A stretch of DNA of 64,000 bases from JAJVHZ01 sp041395385 (GTDB lineage: Bacteria; Pseudomonadota; Gammaproteobacteria; JAJPIJ01), in NCBI GenBank assembly GCA_041395385.1, contig JAWLAN010000018.1:39937-103936 (forward strand), written 5' to 3'. The first letter of the stretch is position 1, and the number at the start of each line of letters is the position of its first letter. Below are positions 50,465 to 58,753 of the stretch, one piece after another. The notes beneath the pieces are model-generated. The model searched no databases, had not been told where the DNA came from, and saw only the letters and a list, made by a program, of their open reading frames with translations. Both the position numbers and the translations under genes were made by a program.

Positions 50465-50814
50465 ATTATTCGCGAGCGAGCCCTCTGCCGACTCGCGCGC
50501 GGGATCGAAGTGCCGCGTTCACGCGGCGAGCGCAACCATGCCCACCGGCCGGCGCGGGCCGTCAGCATGGGCGTAGCTGGCGGCCGGGCGATCCGCGGGG
50601 TTTCGCGGTCGCCCGGCCGTCTCCATGGCGCGCCTTCCTCGTCGCTCCCCGCATCCGCCTCCGGCGTGCTCGAATCGACCGAGTAGCCGTTCTCGCCCGC
50701 GGGCAGCTCGATCTCAGCCGGCGCGTCGGTGGAGCTCTCGGGGCTGGGCATCGACGGGGTACGCACCGCCGACCAGCGCACCATGCTCGTCGGACTCGTC
50801 TGTCTGTAGCTCAT
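50398..50814 (-). CDS. Candidate ORF overlapping the otsA end, doubtful
   Basis: 138 codons on the minus strand starting within the otsA 3' region (shift of reading frame). The ATG at 50814 is preceded by a near-perfect AAAGGAGGTG (50828-50819). The first 65 residues are acidic and Ser/Pro-rich (SPESSTDAPAEIELPAGENG), the rest is Arg-rich and looks non-coding, and the frame runs into the end of the GH15 gene. It may be a real short gene, or the original downstream gene now overlapped by a frameshifted otsA tail. Low confidence. Confidence 0.25.
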   Translation of the reverse strand: MSYRQTSPTSMVRWSAVRTPSMPSPESSTDAPAEIELPAGENGYSVDSSTPEADAGSDEEGAPWRRPGDRETPRIARPPATPMLTARAGRWAWLRSPRERGTSIPRASRQRARSRIIQYARSHGRLSLKAHWMSPTML

Positions 50815-52255
50815 GAGGCACCTCCTTTGACACGGCGTTGAAAAACGAAGTCACCCACCAGAAAAGATCGCGGCGCATGATCTCCCGCCGCATGCGCCGC
50901 ATGCGGCGGCGTCGCTCCTCCTCGGGCATGCAGAAGGCGCGGTAGATCGCGTCGGCGACCCCTTCGATGTCGAACGGATTGACCATCAGTGCGCCGCTGC
51001 GCAGCTGCGCGGCGGCGCCGGCGAACTCGCTCAGGACGAGCACGCAGTTCTCCTCGATGCTGCACGTGCAGTATTCCTTGGCGACGAGGTTCATGCCGTC
51101 TTTCAGCGGGGTCACCAGCGCGACCTCGGCGGCGCGGTAGTAGGCGAGCAGGTCGACGGGGTCGAGGCTGCGGAAGACGTAATGGATCGGCACCCAGCCG
51201 CCGGGCTCGGTAAACTCGCCGTTGATGCGGCTCACCAGCTGCTCGATCTGGGTGCGCAGGTCGAAATACTTGGAGATGTGCTCGCGGCTGGGCACGACCA
51301 CCTGTATCAGCGTCACCCGCTGGCGCAGCTCGGGATGACGGATGAGCGCCTCGCGGAACGCGCGCAGGCGCAGCAGTATGCCCTTGGTGTAATCGAGGCG
51401 ATCCACGCCGAAGAACAGTTGCCGATCCGGCAGCAGGCTGCGCAATGCCTGCGCGCGCTCGCGCACCTCCGCCGTCGCGGCGCGGTGCGCGAAGTCCGCG
51501 AAGTCGATGCCGATCGGAAAGTGCCCCACCGCCAGGGCGCGATCGCCGACGCGCACCCGCAGCACCTGGCCCTTGCCGCTGACGCTGACGTCGCGGAAAA
51601 GCCGTCGCAGGCACTGCACGAAGTTGCGCCGATCGCGCAGGGTCTGGAATCCGACGAGGCCGTACTCCAGCATCGAGCGCAACAGCGACTGCCGCCACGG
51701 CAGCTTCATGAAGATGTCGATCGAGGGGAACGGTATGTGCAGAAAGAAGGCGGTGCGCAGCCTGCTTCCGAGCCGGCGCAGCTCCGTGCCGACGTTGAGG
51801 AGATGGTAGTCGTGCACCCAGACCAGCGAATCGGGGGCCGCGTTCTCGGCGATCGCCCTGGCGAACTTGCGGTTGACCTGCAGGTAGTAGTTCCAGTGCG
51901 ACGGCGCGAACTCGCAGAACGACGGCATATCGTGGAACAGCGGCCAGATGATCTCGTTGGAAAAGCCCTCGTAGAAGCCCACGACCTCCTCGTCGCTGAG
52001 AGCGACCGGGACAACGCTGAATCCCGGATCGTCGACGGATTCGGCCAGCGCCGCCGGTGAGGCGTCGTCCTTCTCCGGCAGGCCGGTCCAGCCGATCCAG
52101 GTGCCGCCATTCTGCCGCAGGATCGGCAGCATGGCCGTGACCAGCCCGCCCGATGCCGGCCTGACCTCGAGCGCGCCGGCCGGATCCCGTCCAACGACGA
52201 ACGGCAGCCGGTTCGACGCGATGATCAACCGCTTCTCCGGGTGCAATGGGTTCAT
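50714..52255 (-). CDS. otsA: Trehalose-6-phosphate synthase
   Basis: 513 residues from ATG 52255, 5 bp after the mscS stop. GT20 motifs: ASNRLPFVV, GGTWIGWTGL, SLVWVHDYHLLNVG, FFGVDRLDYTKGI, and TPLKDGMNLVAKEYC. It joins UDP-glucose and glucose 6-phosphate. The homologous part ends near FFNAVSKEV; the last 30 residues (LQTDESDEHGALVGG ...) are atypical and overlap a candidate ORF with a strong ribosome site, so the stop may have moved by frameshift. With mscS upstream it makes an osmotic-stress pair. Confidence 0.92.
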   Translation of the reverse strand: MNPLHPEKRLIIASNRLPFVVGRDPAGALEVRPASGGLVTAMLPILRQNGGTWIGWTGLPEKDDASPAALAESVDDPGFSVVPVALSDEEVVGFYEGFSNEIIWPLFHDMPSFCEFAPSHWNYYLQVNRKFARAIAENAAPDSLVWVHDYHLLNVGTELRRLGSRLRTAFFLHIPFPSIDIFMKLPWRQSLLRSMLEYGLVGFQTLRDRRNFVQCLRRLFRDVSVSGKGQVLRVRVGDRALAVGHFPIGIDFADFAHRAATAEVRERAQALRSLLPDRQLFFGVDRLDYTKGILLRLRAFREALIRHPELRQRVTLIQVVVPSREHISKYFDLRTQIEQLVSRINGEFTEPGGWVPIHYVFRSLDPVDLLAYYRAAEVALVTPLKDGMNLVAKEYCTCSIEENCVLVLSEFAGAAAQLRSGALMVNPFDIEGVADAIYRAFCMPEEERRRRMRRMRREIMRRDLFWWVTSFFNAVSKEVPHELQTDESDEHGALVGGAYPVDAQPRELHRRAG

Positions 52256-52260
52256 GCCGG

Positions 52261-53298
52261 TCAGGCGGCTGCCCGCCTCAGGTAGAGTGTTTGCGTCGGA
52301 TAGGCGAACTCGATGCCCTCGCGCTCGAAGCGCCGCACCAGCTCGATGGAGATCGCCTGCTGCACGTCCATGTAGGTGTTGAACTCGGCGCTGAGCACGT
52401 AATACACGGTCTCGAAGACCAGCGCCGAGTCCCCGAACTCCTTGAAGTGAGCGCGATCGAAGCGCGTCTGCGGCTGCGACTCGATGATCTGGCGGATGAT
52501 CCTCGGGATCCGTTCGAGCAGCTCCGACGGCGTCTGGTAGGTGACGCCGATGCGGAACTCCACCCGGCGCTCCTGCATGCGCTTGAAGTTGCGGATGCGG
52601 CTCTGCAGCAGATCGTTGTTGGAGAAGATCAGCTGCTCGCCGCTCAGGCTGCGCAGCCGCGTGGTCTTGATGCCGATGTTCTCGACGGTGCCCATCTTGT
52701 CGTCGACGACGATGAAATCCCCGCGCAGGAACGGCTTGTCGAAGACGATGGACAGCGAGGCCAGCAGGTCGCCGAGCACCGCCTGCGCCGCCAGCGCCAC
52801 GGCCACGCCGCCGATGCCGAGGCCGGCGACCAGCGCGGTGATGTCGAAGCCGAGCGTGTCGAGCGCGGTGAACACGAGGATGGACCACACCGCCACGCGC
52901 AGGCACCAGCCGAGCATGGACATCGTCGTGGCCTTGGCCGCGTCCCAGCGCGACAGCATGCGCTGCAGCCAGGCGAGGATGAGGCGATTCAGCCAAAGCC
53001 CGCTCTGCAGCAGGATGCCGATGAACGTCGCGAGTTCGATCGCGGACAGCGCGCGCGCCGGAAGCGCGAGCGCGGGGCTGACGAGGGTTACGATGAGCGG
53101 CAGCCAGAGCAGCGGCCTGGTTTCGGAGATGGCTTCAACGAGGCAGTCATCGATCACCGAGGCGCTGGCACGCGCGTGCCGCTCGAGGCGCGCGAGGACC
53201 AGCCGCCGCGCATAGACCAGCGCGCCCCATGCGGCGGCCACTACGAGCAGCGCCAGCGACCACTGCATGGCATGCGTAATCGAATTCTCGAGGTTCAT
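52261..53298 (-). CDS. MscS-family mechanosensitive channel
   Basis: 345 residues from ATG 53298. About four membrane helices in the first 160 residues, then the conserved pore-lining helix and MscS beta domain: TALVAGLGIGGVAVALAAQAVLGDLLASLSIVFDKPFLRGDFIVVDDKMGTVENIGIKTTRLRS. A channel that opens under membrane tension to release solutes on down-shock. Its neighbour otsA makes the compatible solute trehalose, so the pair covers both sides of osmotic adaptation. Confidence 0.92.
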   Translation of the reverse strand: MNLENSITHAMQWSLALLVVAAAWGALVYARRLVLARLERHARASASVIDDCLVEAISETRPLLWLPLIVTLVSPALALPARALSAIELATFIGILLQSGLWLNRLILAWLQRMLSRWDAAKATTMSMLGWCLRVAVWSILVFTALDTLGFDITALVAGLGIGGVAVALAAQAVLGDLLASLSIVFDKPFLRGDFIVVDDKMGTVENIGIKTTRLRSLSGEQLIFSNNDLLQSRIRNFKRMQERRVEFRIGVTYQTPSELLERIPRIIRQIIESQPQTRFDRAHFKEFGDSALVFETVYYVLSAEFNTYMDVQQAISIELVRRFEREGIEFAYPTQTLYLRRAAA

Positions 53299-53924
53299 CG
53301 GGCCTGCTGTCTCCAGATTGATGCCTGATCGAGCCAGTGTGGATCCAGGCCGCGCCGCTGCAGTGGGCGCGGCAGGCTGCGCATGGCGCAGGGCGGCGTC
53401 GGCGTGTGTCGGAGCCAAGCGCCGCCGTGCGCGGAAATCGGGCCGCGATGCGATGGCGTGTGCGCCACGGGGTGCGCGCGCACGCGCGCCTTGCCGCTCC
53501 AATGCGGAGCGACGTTCGTTCGGGGCGGTGCCGCGCTCGCGGCACCTCGTGATCACTAGTACGAACTACTACTCGTCAGGACTGCTTGATGGGCGCACTT
53601 GAAATTGTCGTGCGCGCCGGCGATTCGTTCAGCTACTGCATGTACCGTATCGAAATCCGCGCCGCAATTCAACCCTGCTCGCCCCGGCCTCTCCAGCGTA
53701 TCGGTGAACCGTGGCGTCAGTGCCGCAATGCGCGAGAGCTATCGATGCGTGTCCGCAACTCACGAGATCTCGCGCCGGACGCGTCTCGCGGCCGACGATC
53801 GCATCGGATGCGGATGATCGGACGTGTTGCATGTTGTATGGTTCTTGTTTGCGCCGCGCGCATGCGCGCTCCCGCGGACCGCGAAACGCCCGTCCGCCTT
53901 GTCGGACCAGAGGAGGGATGCCAG
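53299..53924. other. Intergenic region between divergent genes, no confident gene
   Basis: 626 bp upstream of both mscS (leftward) and a small membrane protein (rightward). It is less uniformly GC-rich than the flanking genes, for example around 53555-53580 and 53820-53855, consistent with promoters. Several short open frames exist but are Arg-rich and lack ribosome sites. No tRNA or terminator was recognised; a small RNA cannot be excluded. Confidence 0.35.
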
Positions 53925-54278
53925 ATGTGGACCATGAGTCGAAGAGATCCGGTTCGCCGCCGCGCGGTGATCATGAGCCTCGTCGCCCTCACGGCGCTGT
54001 TCACGCTCGACGTGTTCACGCCCAAGGGGCTCGCGCACGGCGCGGTCTACGTGATCGTGCTGCTGGAGATCCAGCGCGCCGGCGATCTGCGTCTCATCCG
54101 CCTGTTCGCGTGGCTGAGTTGTCTCGCCGTGCTGGCCGGATACTTCGTCTCACGGCCCAGCGACGTCTCCGACGCGATGGCGCTCGTGAACCGGCTGATG
54201 TCGCTGTTCGCGGTGGTGGTGGTTTCGATCCTGGTCGGAAGACTCGCGGAGCTGAGGCTGCCGCCGGCGGCGCGCTGA
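53925..54278 (+). CDS. Small integral membrane protein, sensor-domain-like
   Basis: 117 residues from ATG 53925, preceded by AGGAGG; the long frame upstream lacks coding character. After a basic N-terminus it has four hydrophobic segments (VIMSLVALTALFTLDVF, GAVYVIVLLEI, FAWLSCLAVLAGYFV, MSLFAVVVVSILVGRL). The layout resembles the membrane sensor part that precedes some histidine kinases, here without the kinase. It might be an independent small protein or a remnant. Convergent with trpE. Confidence 0.55.
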   Translation: MWTMSRRDPVRRRAVIMSLVALTALFTLDVFTPKGLAHGAVYVIVLLEIQRAGDLRLIRLFAWLSCLAVLAGYFVSRPSDVSDAMALVNRLMSLFAVVVVSILVGRLAELRLPPAAR

Positions 54279-54314
54279 GCCGCGAATGCGGCCGGCCTGC
54301 CGCGGTCCGGATGA

Positions 54315-55814
54315 CTAGCCGGCCCGATCCAGGCCGGCGGCGGCGAGCGTCACCGCGCGGAACATCGCGCGGCGCTTGTTGATGGTCTCCTCCCACTCGG
54401 TCTCGGGCACGGAGTCGGCGACGATGCCGCCGCCGGCCTGGATGTGCAGCGTGCCGTCCTTGATCACGGCAGTGCGGATGGCGATGGCGGTGTCCATGTT
54501 GCCGTTCCACGAGAGGTAGCCCACCGCGCCGGCATAGATGCCGCGCCGCACCGGCTCCAGCTCGTCGATGATCTCCATGGCGCGGATCTTCGGCGCCCCG
54601 CTCACCGTGCCGGCGGGGAAGGTGGCGCGCAGCACGTCGATCGCGCTCATGCCCTTCTTCAGCCTGCCGACCACGTTGGAAACGATGTGCATGACGTGCG
54701 AATAGCGCTCGATGACGAAGCGCTCGGTGACCGTCACGCTGCCCACCTCCGCTACGCGGCCGACGTCGTTGCGGCCGAGATCGATGAGCATGAGGTGCTC
54801 GGCGATCTCCTTCGGGTCCGAGAGCAGGTCCTTCTCCAGCGCCAGGTCCTCCTCCTCGGTCCTGCCGCGCGGGCGCGTGCCGGCGATCGGCCGCACCGTC
54901 ACCATCCCGTCCTCCAGCCGCACGAGGATCTCGGGCGAGGAGCCGACGACGTGGAAGTCGCCGAAGTTGAAGAAGAACATGTACGGCGAGGGGTTCAGGC
55001 TGCGCAGCGCGCGATACAGATCGATGGGCGGTGTGGCGAACGGTATCGACATGCGCTGCGAGGGCACCACCTGCATCACGTCGCCGTCGACGATGTAGCG
55101 CTTGATGCGCACCACCGCGTTCATGTAGCCCTCGCGCGTGAATGAGCCGCCGGTGAAGTCGGCCTCGGAGACCTGCACCGAGGTCGGGTTGGCGGCGTAG
55201 CGCGGACGGCCCTCGCGCAGCGCGACGGTGAGCTCGTCCAGACGGCGCTCGGCCTTCTCGATCGCGCCGTTGTCGTGCGCGTCGGCGTGCACCACCAGCT
55301 GAAGCTTGCCCTTGAGGTTGTCGACGACGACGACCTCCTCGGACACCATCAGCAGGATGTCGGGCACGCCCAGCGGGTCGGGGCGGTCATCGTTGGACAA
55401 GCGCCTTTCGATATAACGCACGGTGTCGTAGGCGAAATAGCCGACCAGGCCGCCGGTGAAGCGCGGCATGCCCTCGATCTCCGGCACCCGGTAGCGGCGA
55501 TGGAACTCCTCCACCCAGGCCAGCGGATCGGCCGCCTCGTGGCGCTCGATCTCCCGACCGTGCTCAAGCACCACGACCTCGTGTCCACGCACGCGCATGA
55601 CGGTCTTCGCCGGCAGGCCGATGAAGGAATACCGGCCCCACTTCTCGCCGCCCTGCACGGACTCGAACAGGTAGGAGTAGGGGCCCTCGGCGAGCTTAAG
55701 GTACGCGCTGAGCGGCGTGTCCAGGTCGGCGAGCACCTCGCGCACCACCGGCACGCGGTTGTAGCCCTGCGCGCGCAGTCGGTCGAGTTGAGCGGCGTTC
55801 ATGCGTGGTTGCAT
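54315..55814 (-). CDS. trpE: Anthranilate synthase component I
   Basis: 499 residues from ATG 55814; ATG 55802 aligns better with Pseudomonas TrpE length. Motifs: LLIHR-class loop replaced by FESVQGGEKWGRYSFIGLP near the N-terminus, GSSPEILVRLEDG, RPIAGTRPRGRTEEED, LIDLGRNDVGRV and AGGGIVADSVPE. It converts chorismate to anthranilate with TrpG. It begins directly after the gph stop (TAGATG), in the order rpe-gph-trpE that is common in gammaproteobacteria. Confidence 0.96.
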   Translation of the reverse strand: MQPRMNAAQLDRLRAQGYNRVPVVREVLADLDTPLSAYLKLAEGPYSYLFESVQGGEKWGRYSFIGLPAKTVMRVRGHEVVVLEHGREIERHEAADPLAWVEEFHRRYRVPEIEGMPRFTGGLVGYFAYDTVRYIERRLSNDDRPDPLGVPDILLMVSEEVVVVDNLKGKLQLVVHADAHDNGAIEKAERRLDELTVALREGRPRYAANPTSVQVSEADFTGGSFTREGYMNAVVRIKRYIVDGDVMQVVPSQRMSIPFATPPIDLYRALRSLNPSPYMFFFNFGDFHVVGSSPEILVRLEDGMVTVRPIAGTRPRGRTEEEDLALEKDLLSDPKEIAEHLMLIDLGRNDVGRVAEVGSVTVTERFVIERYSHVMHIVSNVVGRLKKGMSAIDVLRATFPAGTVSGAPKIRAMEIIDELEPVRRGIYAGAVGYLSWNGNMDTAIAIRTAVIKDGTLHIQAGGGIVADSVPETEWEETINKRRAMFRAVTLAAAGLDRAG

Positions 55815-56486
55815 CTACAGGTGGGCGGGCAGTTCCGCCAGCGAGTGGAGTATGGCGTCCGGGCCGTGCGTGCCGATGTCGTTGCCGTGATTGTAACCGT
55901 AGCTCACGCACAGGATGCGCATGCCGGCAGCGCGCGCGGCCTGCAGATCGTTGATCGAGTCCCCGATCATCACGCTGCGCGCGGGCGCGGCGCGGTACTG
56001 CTCGGCGCAGTGGAGCAGGGGACCGGGGTGCGGCTTCTGCGTGGGCAGCGTGTCGCCGCCGACGACGATGTCGAAGCGATCGAAGATGCCGAGCGAGCGC
56101 ATCAGCGGCACGGTGAAGCGCTCGGCCTTGTTGGTCACCACTCCGAGCGGGCAGCCGAGCGAGCGGGCGTAGTCCAGGCCCTCGATCACGCCGGGGTAGA
56201 GCTGGCTGTACTGATCGGTGTTCTCGGCGTAGATCTCCATCAGCCGCGCCAATGCGCGGCGGAGCAGGGCCCCATCCTCCGGCTCCCCGTCCATGCGGCG
56301 CGTGATGGCGCGCTTGACCAGCCGCTCGGCGCCGTTGCCCACCCACATCCGCACATCGTCCTCGCTTGCCGCCGGCAGCGCGAGCTCCGTCAGCATCGCG
56401 TTCAGGCAGAAGGCCAGATCCGGCACGCTGTCGACCAGCGTGCCGTCCAGATCGAACAGCAGCAGCTCCGGCGCGCCCTCGCTCAC
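55815..56486 (-). CDS. gph: Phosphoglycolate phosphatase
   Basis: 223 residues from GTG 56486, which overlaps the rpe stop by 4 bp (GTGA). HAD motifs: LLLFDLDGTLVDSVPDL (nucleophile Asp), VVTNK, KPHPGPLLH and MIGDSINDLQAARAAG. It dephosphorylates 2-phosphoglycolate, which arises from oxygenase activity of RuBisCO or DNA repair. In an autotroph with PRK, it would also serve photorespiration-like salvage. Translational coupling to rpe is evident. Confidence 0.94.
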   Translation of the reverse strand: MSEGAPELLLFDLDGTLVDSVPDLAFCLNAMLTELALPAASEDDVRMWVGNGAERLVKRAITRRMDGEPEDGALLRRALARLMEIYAENTDQYSQLYPGVIEGLDYARSLGCPLGVVTNKAERFTVPLMRSLGIFDRFDIVVGGDTLPTQKPHPGPLLHCAEQYRAAPARSVMIGDSINDLQAARAAGMRILCVSYGYNHGNDIGTHGPDAILHSLAELPAHL

Positions 56487-57160
56487 GCCCGCGCCCTCGC
56501 GAGCTCCGCGCGCATGGCGGCGACGGTGGCCTTGTAGTCGGAGGTGCCGAAGATCGCGGAGCCCGCCACGAAGGTGTCGGCGCCGGCCTCGGCGATGGCG
56601 CGGATGTTGTCGATCTTCACGCCGCCGTCGATCTCCAGGCGGATGGGGCGGCCGCTGGCGTCGATGAGCTGGCGCGCCTGCTTGAGCTTGGTGTACGCCG
56701 TGGGTATGAACGACTGGCCGCCGAAGCCCGGGTTTACCGACATGAGCAGCACCATGTCGACCTTGTCCATCACGTAGTTCAGCACCTCGAGTGGCGTGGC
56801 GGGGTTGAAGACCAGGCCGGCCTTGCAGCCGCTGTCGCGGATGAGCTGCAGGGAGCGATCGACGTGGTGGCTCGCCTCGGGGTGGAACGTGATGTAGGTG
56901 GCGCCGGCCCTGGCGAAGTCGCCGATCAGCCGATCGACCGGCCGCACCATCAGGTGCGCGTCGATCGGGGCGCTGATGCCGTACCGGCGCAACGCCTCGC
57001 ACACCACCGGCCCGAAGGTCAGGTTCGGAACGTAGTGGTTGTCCATGACATCGAAATGGATGATGTCGGCGCCGGCCTCGAGCACGCGCGTGCACTCCTC
57101 GCCGAGGCGCGCGAAGTCGGCGGAGAGTATGGAGGGCGCGATGAGGAAGTCCTGGGCCAC
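56483..57160 (-). CDS. rpe: Ribulose-phosphate 3-epimerase
   Basis: 225 residues. Motifs: IAPSILSADFARLGEE, IHFDVMDNHYVPNLTFGP (metal and catalytic Asp), DAHLMVRPVDR, LLMSVNPGFGGQSFI, LEIDGGVKIDN. It interconverts ribulose 5-phosphate and xylulose 5-phosphate in the pentose phosphate and Calvin cycles; phosphoribulokinase elsewhere in the window uses its product. First gene of rpe-gph-trpE. Confidence 0.97.
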   Translation of the reverse strand: MAQDFLIAPSILSADFARLGEECTRVLEAGADIIHFDVMDNHYVPNLTFGPVVCEALRRYGISAPIDAHLMVRPVDRLIGDFARAGATYITFHPEASHHVDRSLQLIRDSGCKAGLVFNPATPLEVLNYVMDKVDMVLLMSVNPGFGGQSFIPTAYTKLKQARQLIDASGRPIRLEIDGGVKIDNIRAIAEAGADTFVAGSAIFGTSDYKATVAAMRAELARARA

Positions 57161-57251
57161 GGCGGTCGGCTTGGCTGCGAAAAAGGATGGCCACTGTACC
57201 CGATCGGGCGGGGGTTTTCAGCCACTTGGCCGGCTCGCCTATACTGCCCGC

Positions 57252-58205
57252 ATGCGACGTATAGATGCACTGAGGGCCGGGGGGTGGATGCTGTCGGGCG
57301 TGCTGCTCGCATTCGGCGTGAACGCCCAGACCACGCCGCCCGACGGCAAGGACAAACCCGCGGCAACCACGGCCAAGGAAGCCGGCGGCAAGAGCGAGAA
57401 GGGCGGCAAGCCGCCGCTTCAGATCCCACCGGATGCCGCGCGCGAGCAGGCGATCGTGGATGCCGTGACCGCGCGGGTGCCTGCCGCCGAGGTGCTGCAG
57501 CTGGAGGTCGAGAAGGCGCAGGTGCTCGCCCTGTACAGGGAGCAGACCGGCAGGGAGCCGCGCGGCGCGGTGCTGCTGCTGCACGCCATGGACGACACCG
57601 CCGATGAGCCCGGCCTGATCCATGCCCTGCGCACCGAGTTGCCGGCTGCCGGCTGGTCGACGCTCTCGCTGCAGCTGCCGGTGCTGCCGGCCGGCTCGCC
57701 GCGCGAGGCGTATGGCGGCACCCAGGAGCTGGCCCGCAAGCGTATTACCGCCGCGCTCGCCAAACTCTCCGAGTCCAGGCCCGAGGCGATCGCGATCATC
57801 GGCCAGGAGCTGGGCGCGGCCCTGGCGCTTGCCACGGCCGCCGGCGCCAGGGACATCAAGGGCGTGGTGGTGCTCAGCCTGTCCTCGGCCGAGGGCCTCA
57901 ACCCGCCGGCGGTCACCGTCCCGGCGATGGATAAGCTTGAGCTGCCGGTGCTCGACATCACCGGGGAATTCGCCGGACCGGCGCAGCGCAGCCTCGCCGA
58001 TCAGCGCGCCAGCGCCGCGCGCGCGGCGCAGCACACGGGCTACAGCCAGACCACCGTGCCCGGCGTGGATGACATGCTCGGCGGCGCCACCGCGATCGTC
58101 GCGGCGCGCGTACGTGCCTGGTTGAGCCGCCACGCCACGGCGGCCGGGCCTGCCGCCGCGCCGAAGCCGCCGGATGCGGCGGCACCGGCGCCACCCCCGC
58201 CGTGA
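57252..58205 (+). CDS. DUF3530 family exported protein
   Basis: 317 residues from ATG 57252. The N-terminus (MRRIDALRAGGWMLSGVLLAFGVNA) is a signal peptide. After a Lys/Gly-rich linker the DUF3530 domain follows: GAVLLLHAMDDTADEPGLIHALRTELPAAGWSTLSLQLP, an alpha/beta-hydrolase-like fold, with IIGQELGAALALATAAG in the nucleophile-elbow position. No Ser is at the elbow (GQELG), so it may not be a classical esterase. The tail is Pro/Ala-rich. The stop overlaps the start of the CopD-like gene by 4 bp. Confidence 0.82.
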   Translation: MRRIDALRAGGWMLSGVLLAFGVNAQTTPPDGKDKPAATTAKEAGGKSEKGGKPPLQIPPDAAREQAIVDAVTARVPAAEVLQLEVEKAQVLALYREQTGREPRGAVLLLHAMDDTADEPGLIHALRTELPAAGWSTLSLQLPVLPAGSPREAYGGTQELARKRITAALAKLSESRPEAIAIIGQELGAALALATAAGARDIKGVVVLSLSSAEGLNPPAVTVPAMDKLELPVLDITGEFAGPAQRSLADQRASAARAAQHTGYSQTTVPGVDDMLGGATAIVAARVRAWLSRHATAAGPAAAPKPPDAAAPAPPPP

Positions 58206-58663
58206 TCGCCGCGCTCGCGCTGCACCTGCTTGCGGCCGTGGTCTGGGTCGGCGGGATGTTCTTCGCCTACGTCTGCCTGCGTCCGGTTGCCGCCGCACAG
58301 CTGCAGCCGGGCGCCCGGTTCGCGCTGTGGTCGGGCGTCTTCGAGCGGTTCTTCCCGTGGGTGTGGGCGGCCGTCGTGGTCCTGCCGGCGAGCGGCTACT
58401 ACCTGGCGGCGTCGATGTACGGGGACTTCAGGGATGCGCTGCCGTACGTGTGGGTGATGACCGGCATGGGCGTGGCGATGATCCTCATCTTTCTCTACGT
58501 CTGGTTCGTGCCCTACCGCGGGTTGCGCCATGCGGTCGCCGCGCACGACATGCCGGCGGCCGGCGCGGCCCTGGCGCGGATCCGCCGCCTCGTCGGTATC
58601 AACACCGTGCTCGGCGTCGCCGTGGTCCTCATCGCGGGCAGCGGCCGCCTCATGGGTTGGTAA
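58202..58663 (+). CDS. CopD-like small integral membrane protein
   Basis: 153 residues from GTG 58202, overlapping the previous stop by 4 bp. Four membrane helices: IAALALHLLAAVVWVGGMFFAYV, FFPWVWAAVVVLPASGYYL, MTGMGVAMILIFLYVWFV and a final IRRLVGINTVLGVAVVLIAGSG. The start (HLLAAVVWVGGMFF) and IRRLVGINTVLG are seen in short CopD family proteins. Copper uptake is possible, but the class also includes proteins without demonstrated metal role. Co-translated with the DUF3530 gene. Confidence 0.8.
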   Translation: MIAALALHLLAAVVWVGGMFFAYVCLRPVAAAQLQPGARFALWSGVFERFFPWVWAAVVVLPASGYYLAASMYGDFRDALPYVWVMTGMGVAMILIFLYVWFVPYRGLRHAVAAHDMPAAGAALARIRRLVGINTVLGVAVVLIAGSGRLMGW

Positions 58664-58673
58664 CTCCGGAAGA

Positions 58674-58745
58674 AGAAGGTGACGGGCACATCTTGCCGCG
58701 CGGTTGCCCGGAAGCAGCGGCGCAAAAGGTGTCTGTCACCCTGTT
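58674..58745. repeat. REP-like imperfect inverted repeat (72 bp)
   Basis: Left arm GAAGGTGACGGGCACATCTT and right arm AAAAGGTGTCTGTCACCCTG are inverted copies of a GGTGACxGxCACCTTTT-like sequence, separated by a GC-rich middle. The same motif recurs near 61.3 kb. Such GGTGAC...CACC elements occur as small intergenic repeats in several gammaproteobacteria and may be moved by REP-associated transposases; none is present in this window. Confidence 0.5.
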
Positions 58746-58753
58746 CGCGGGCG

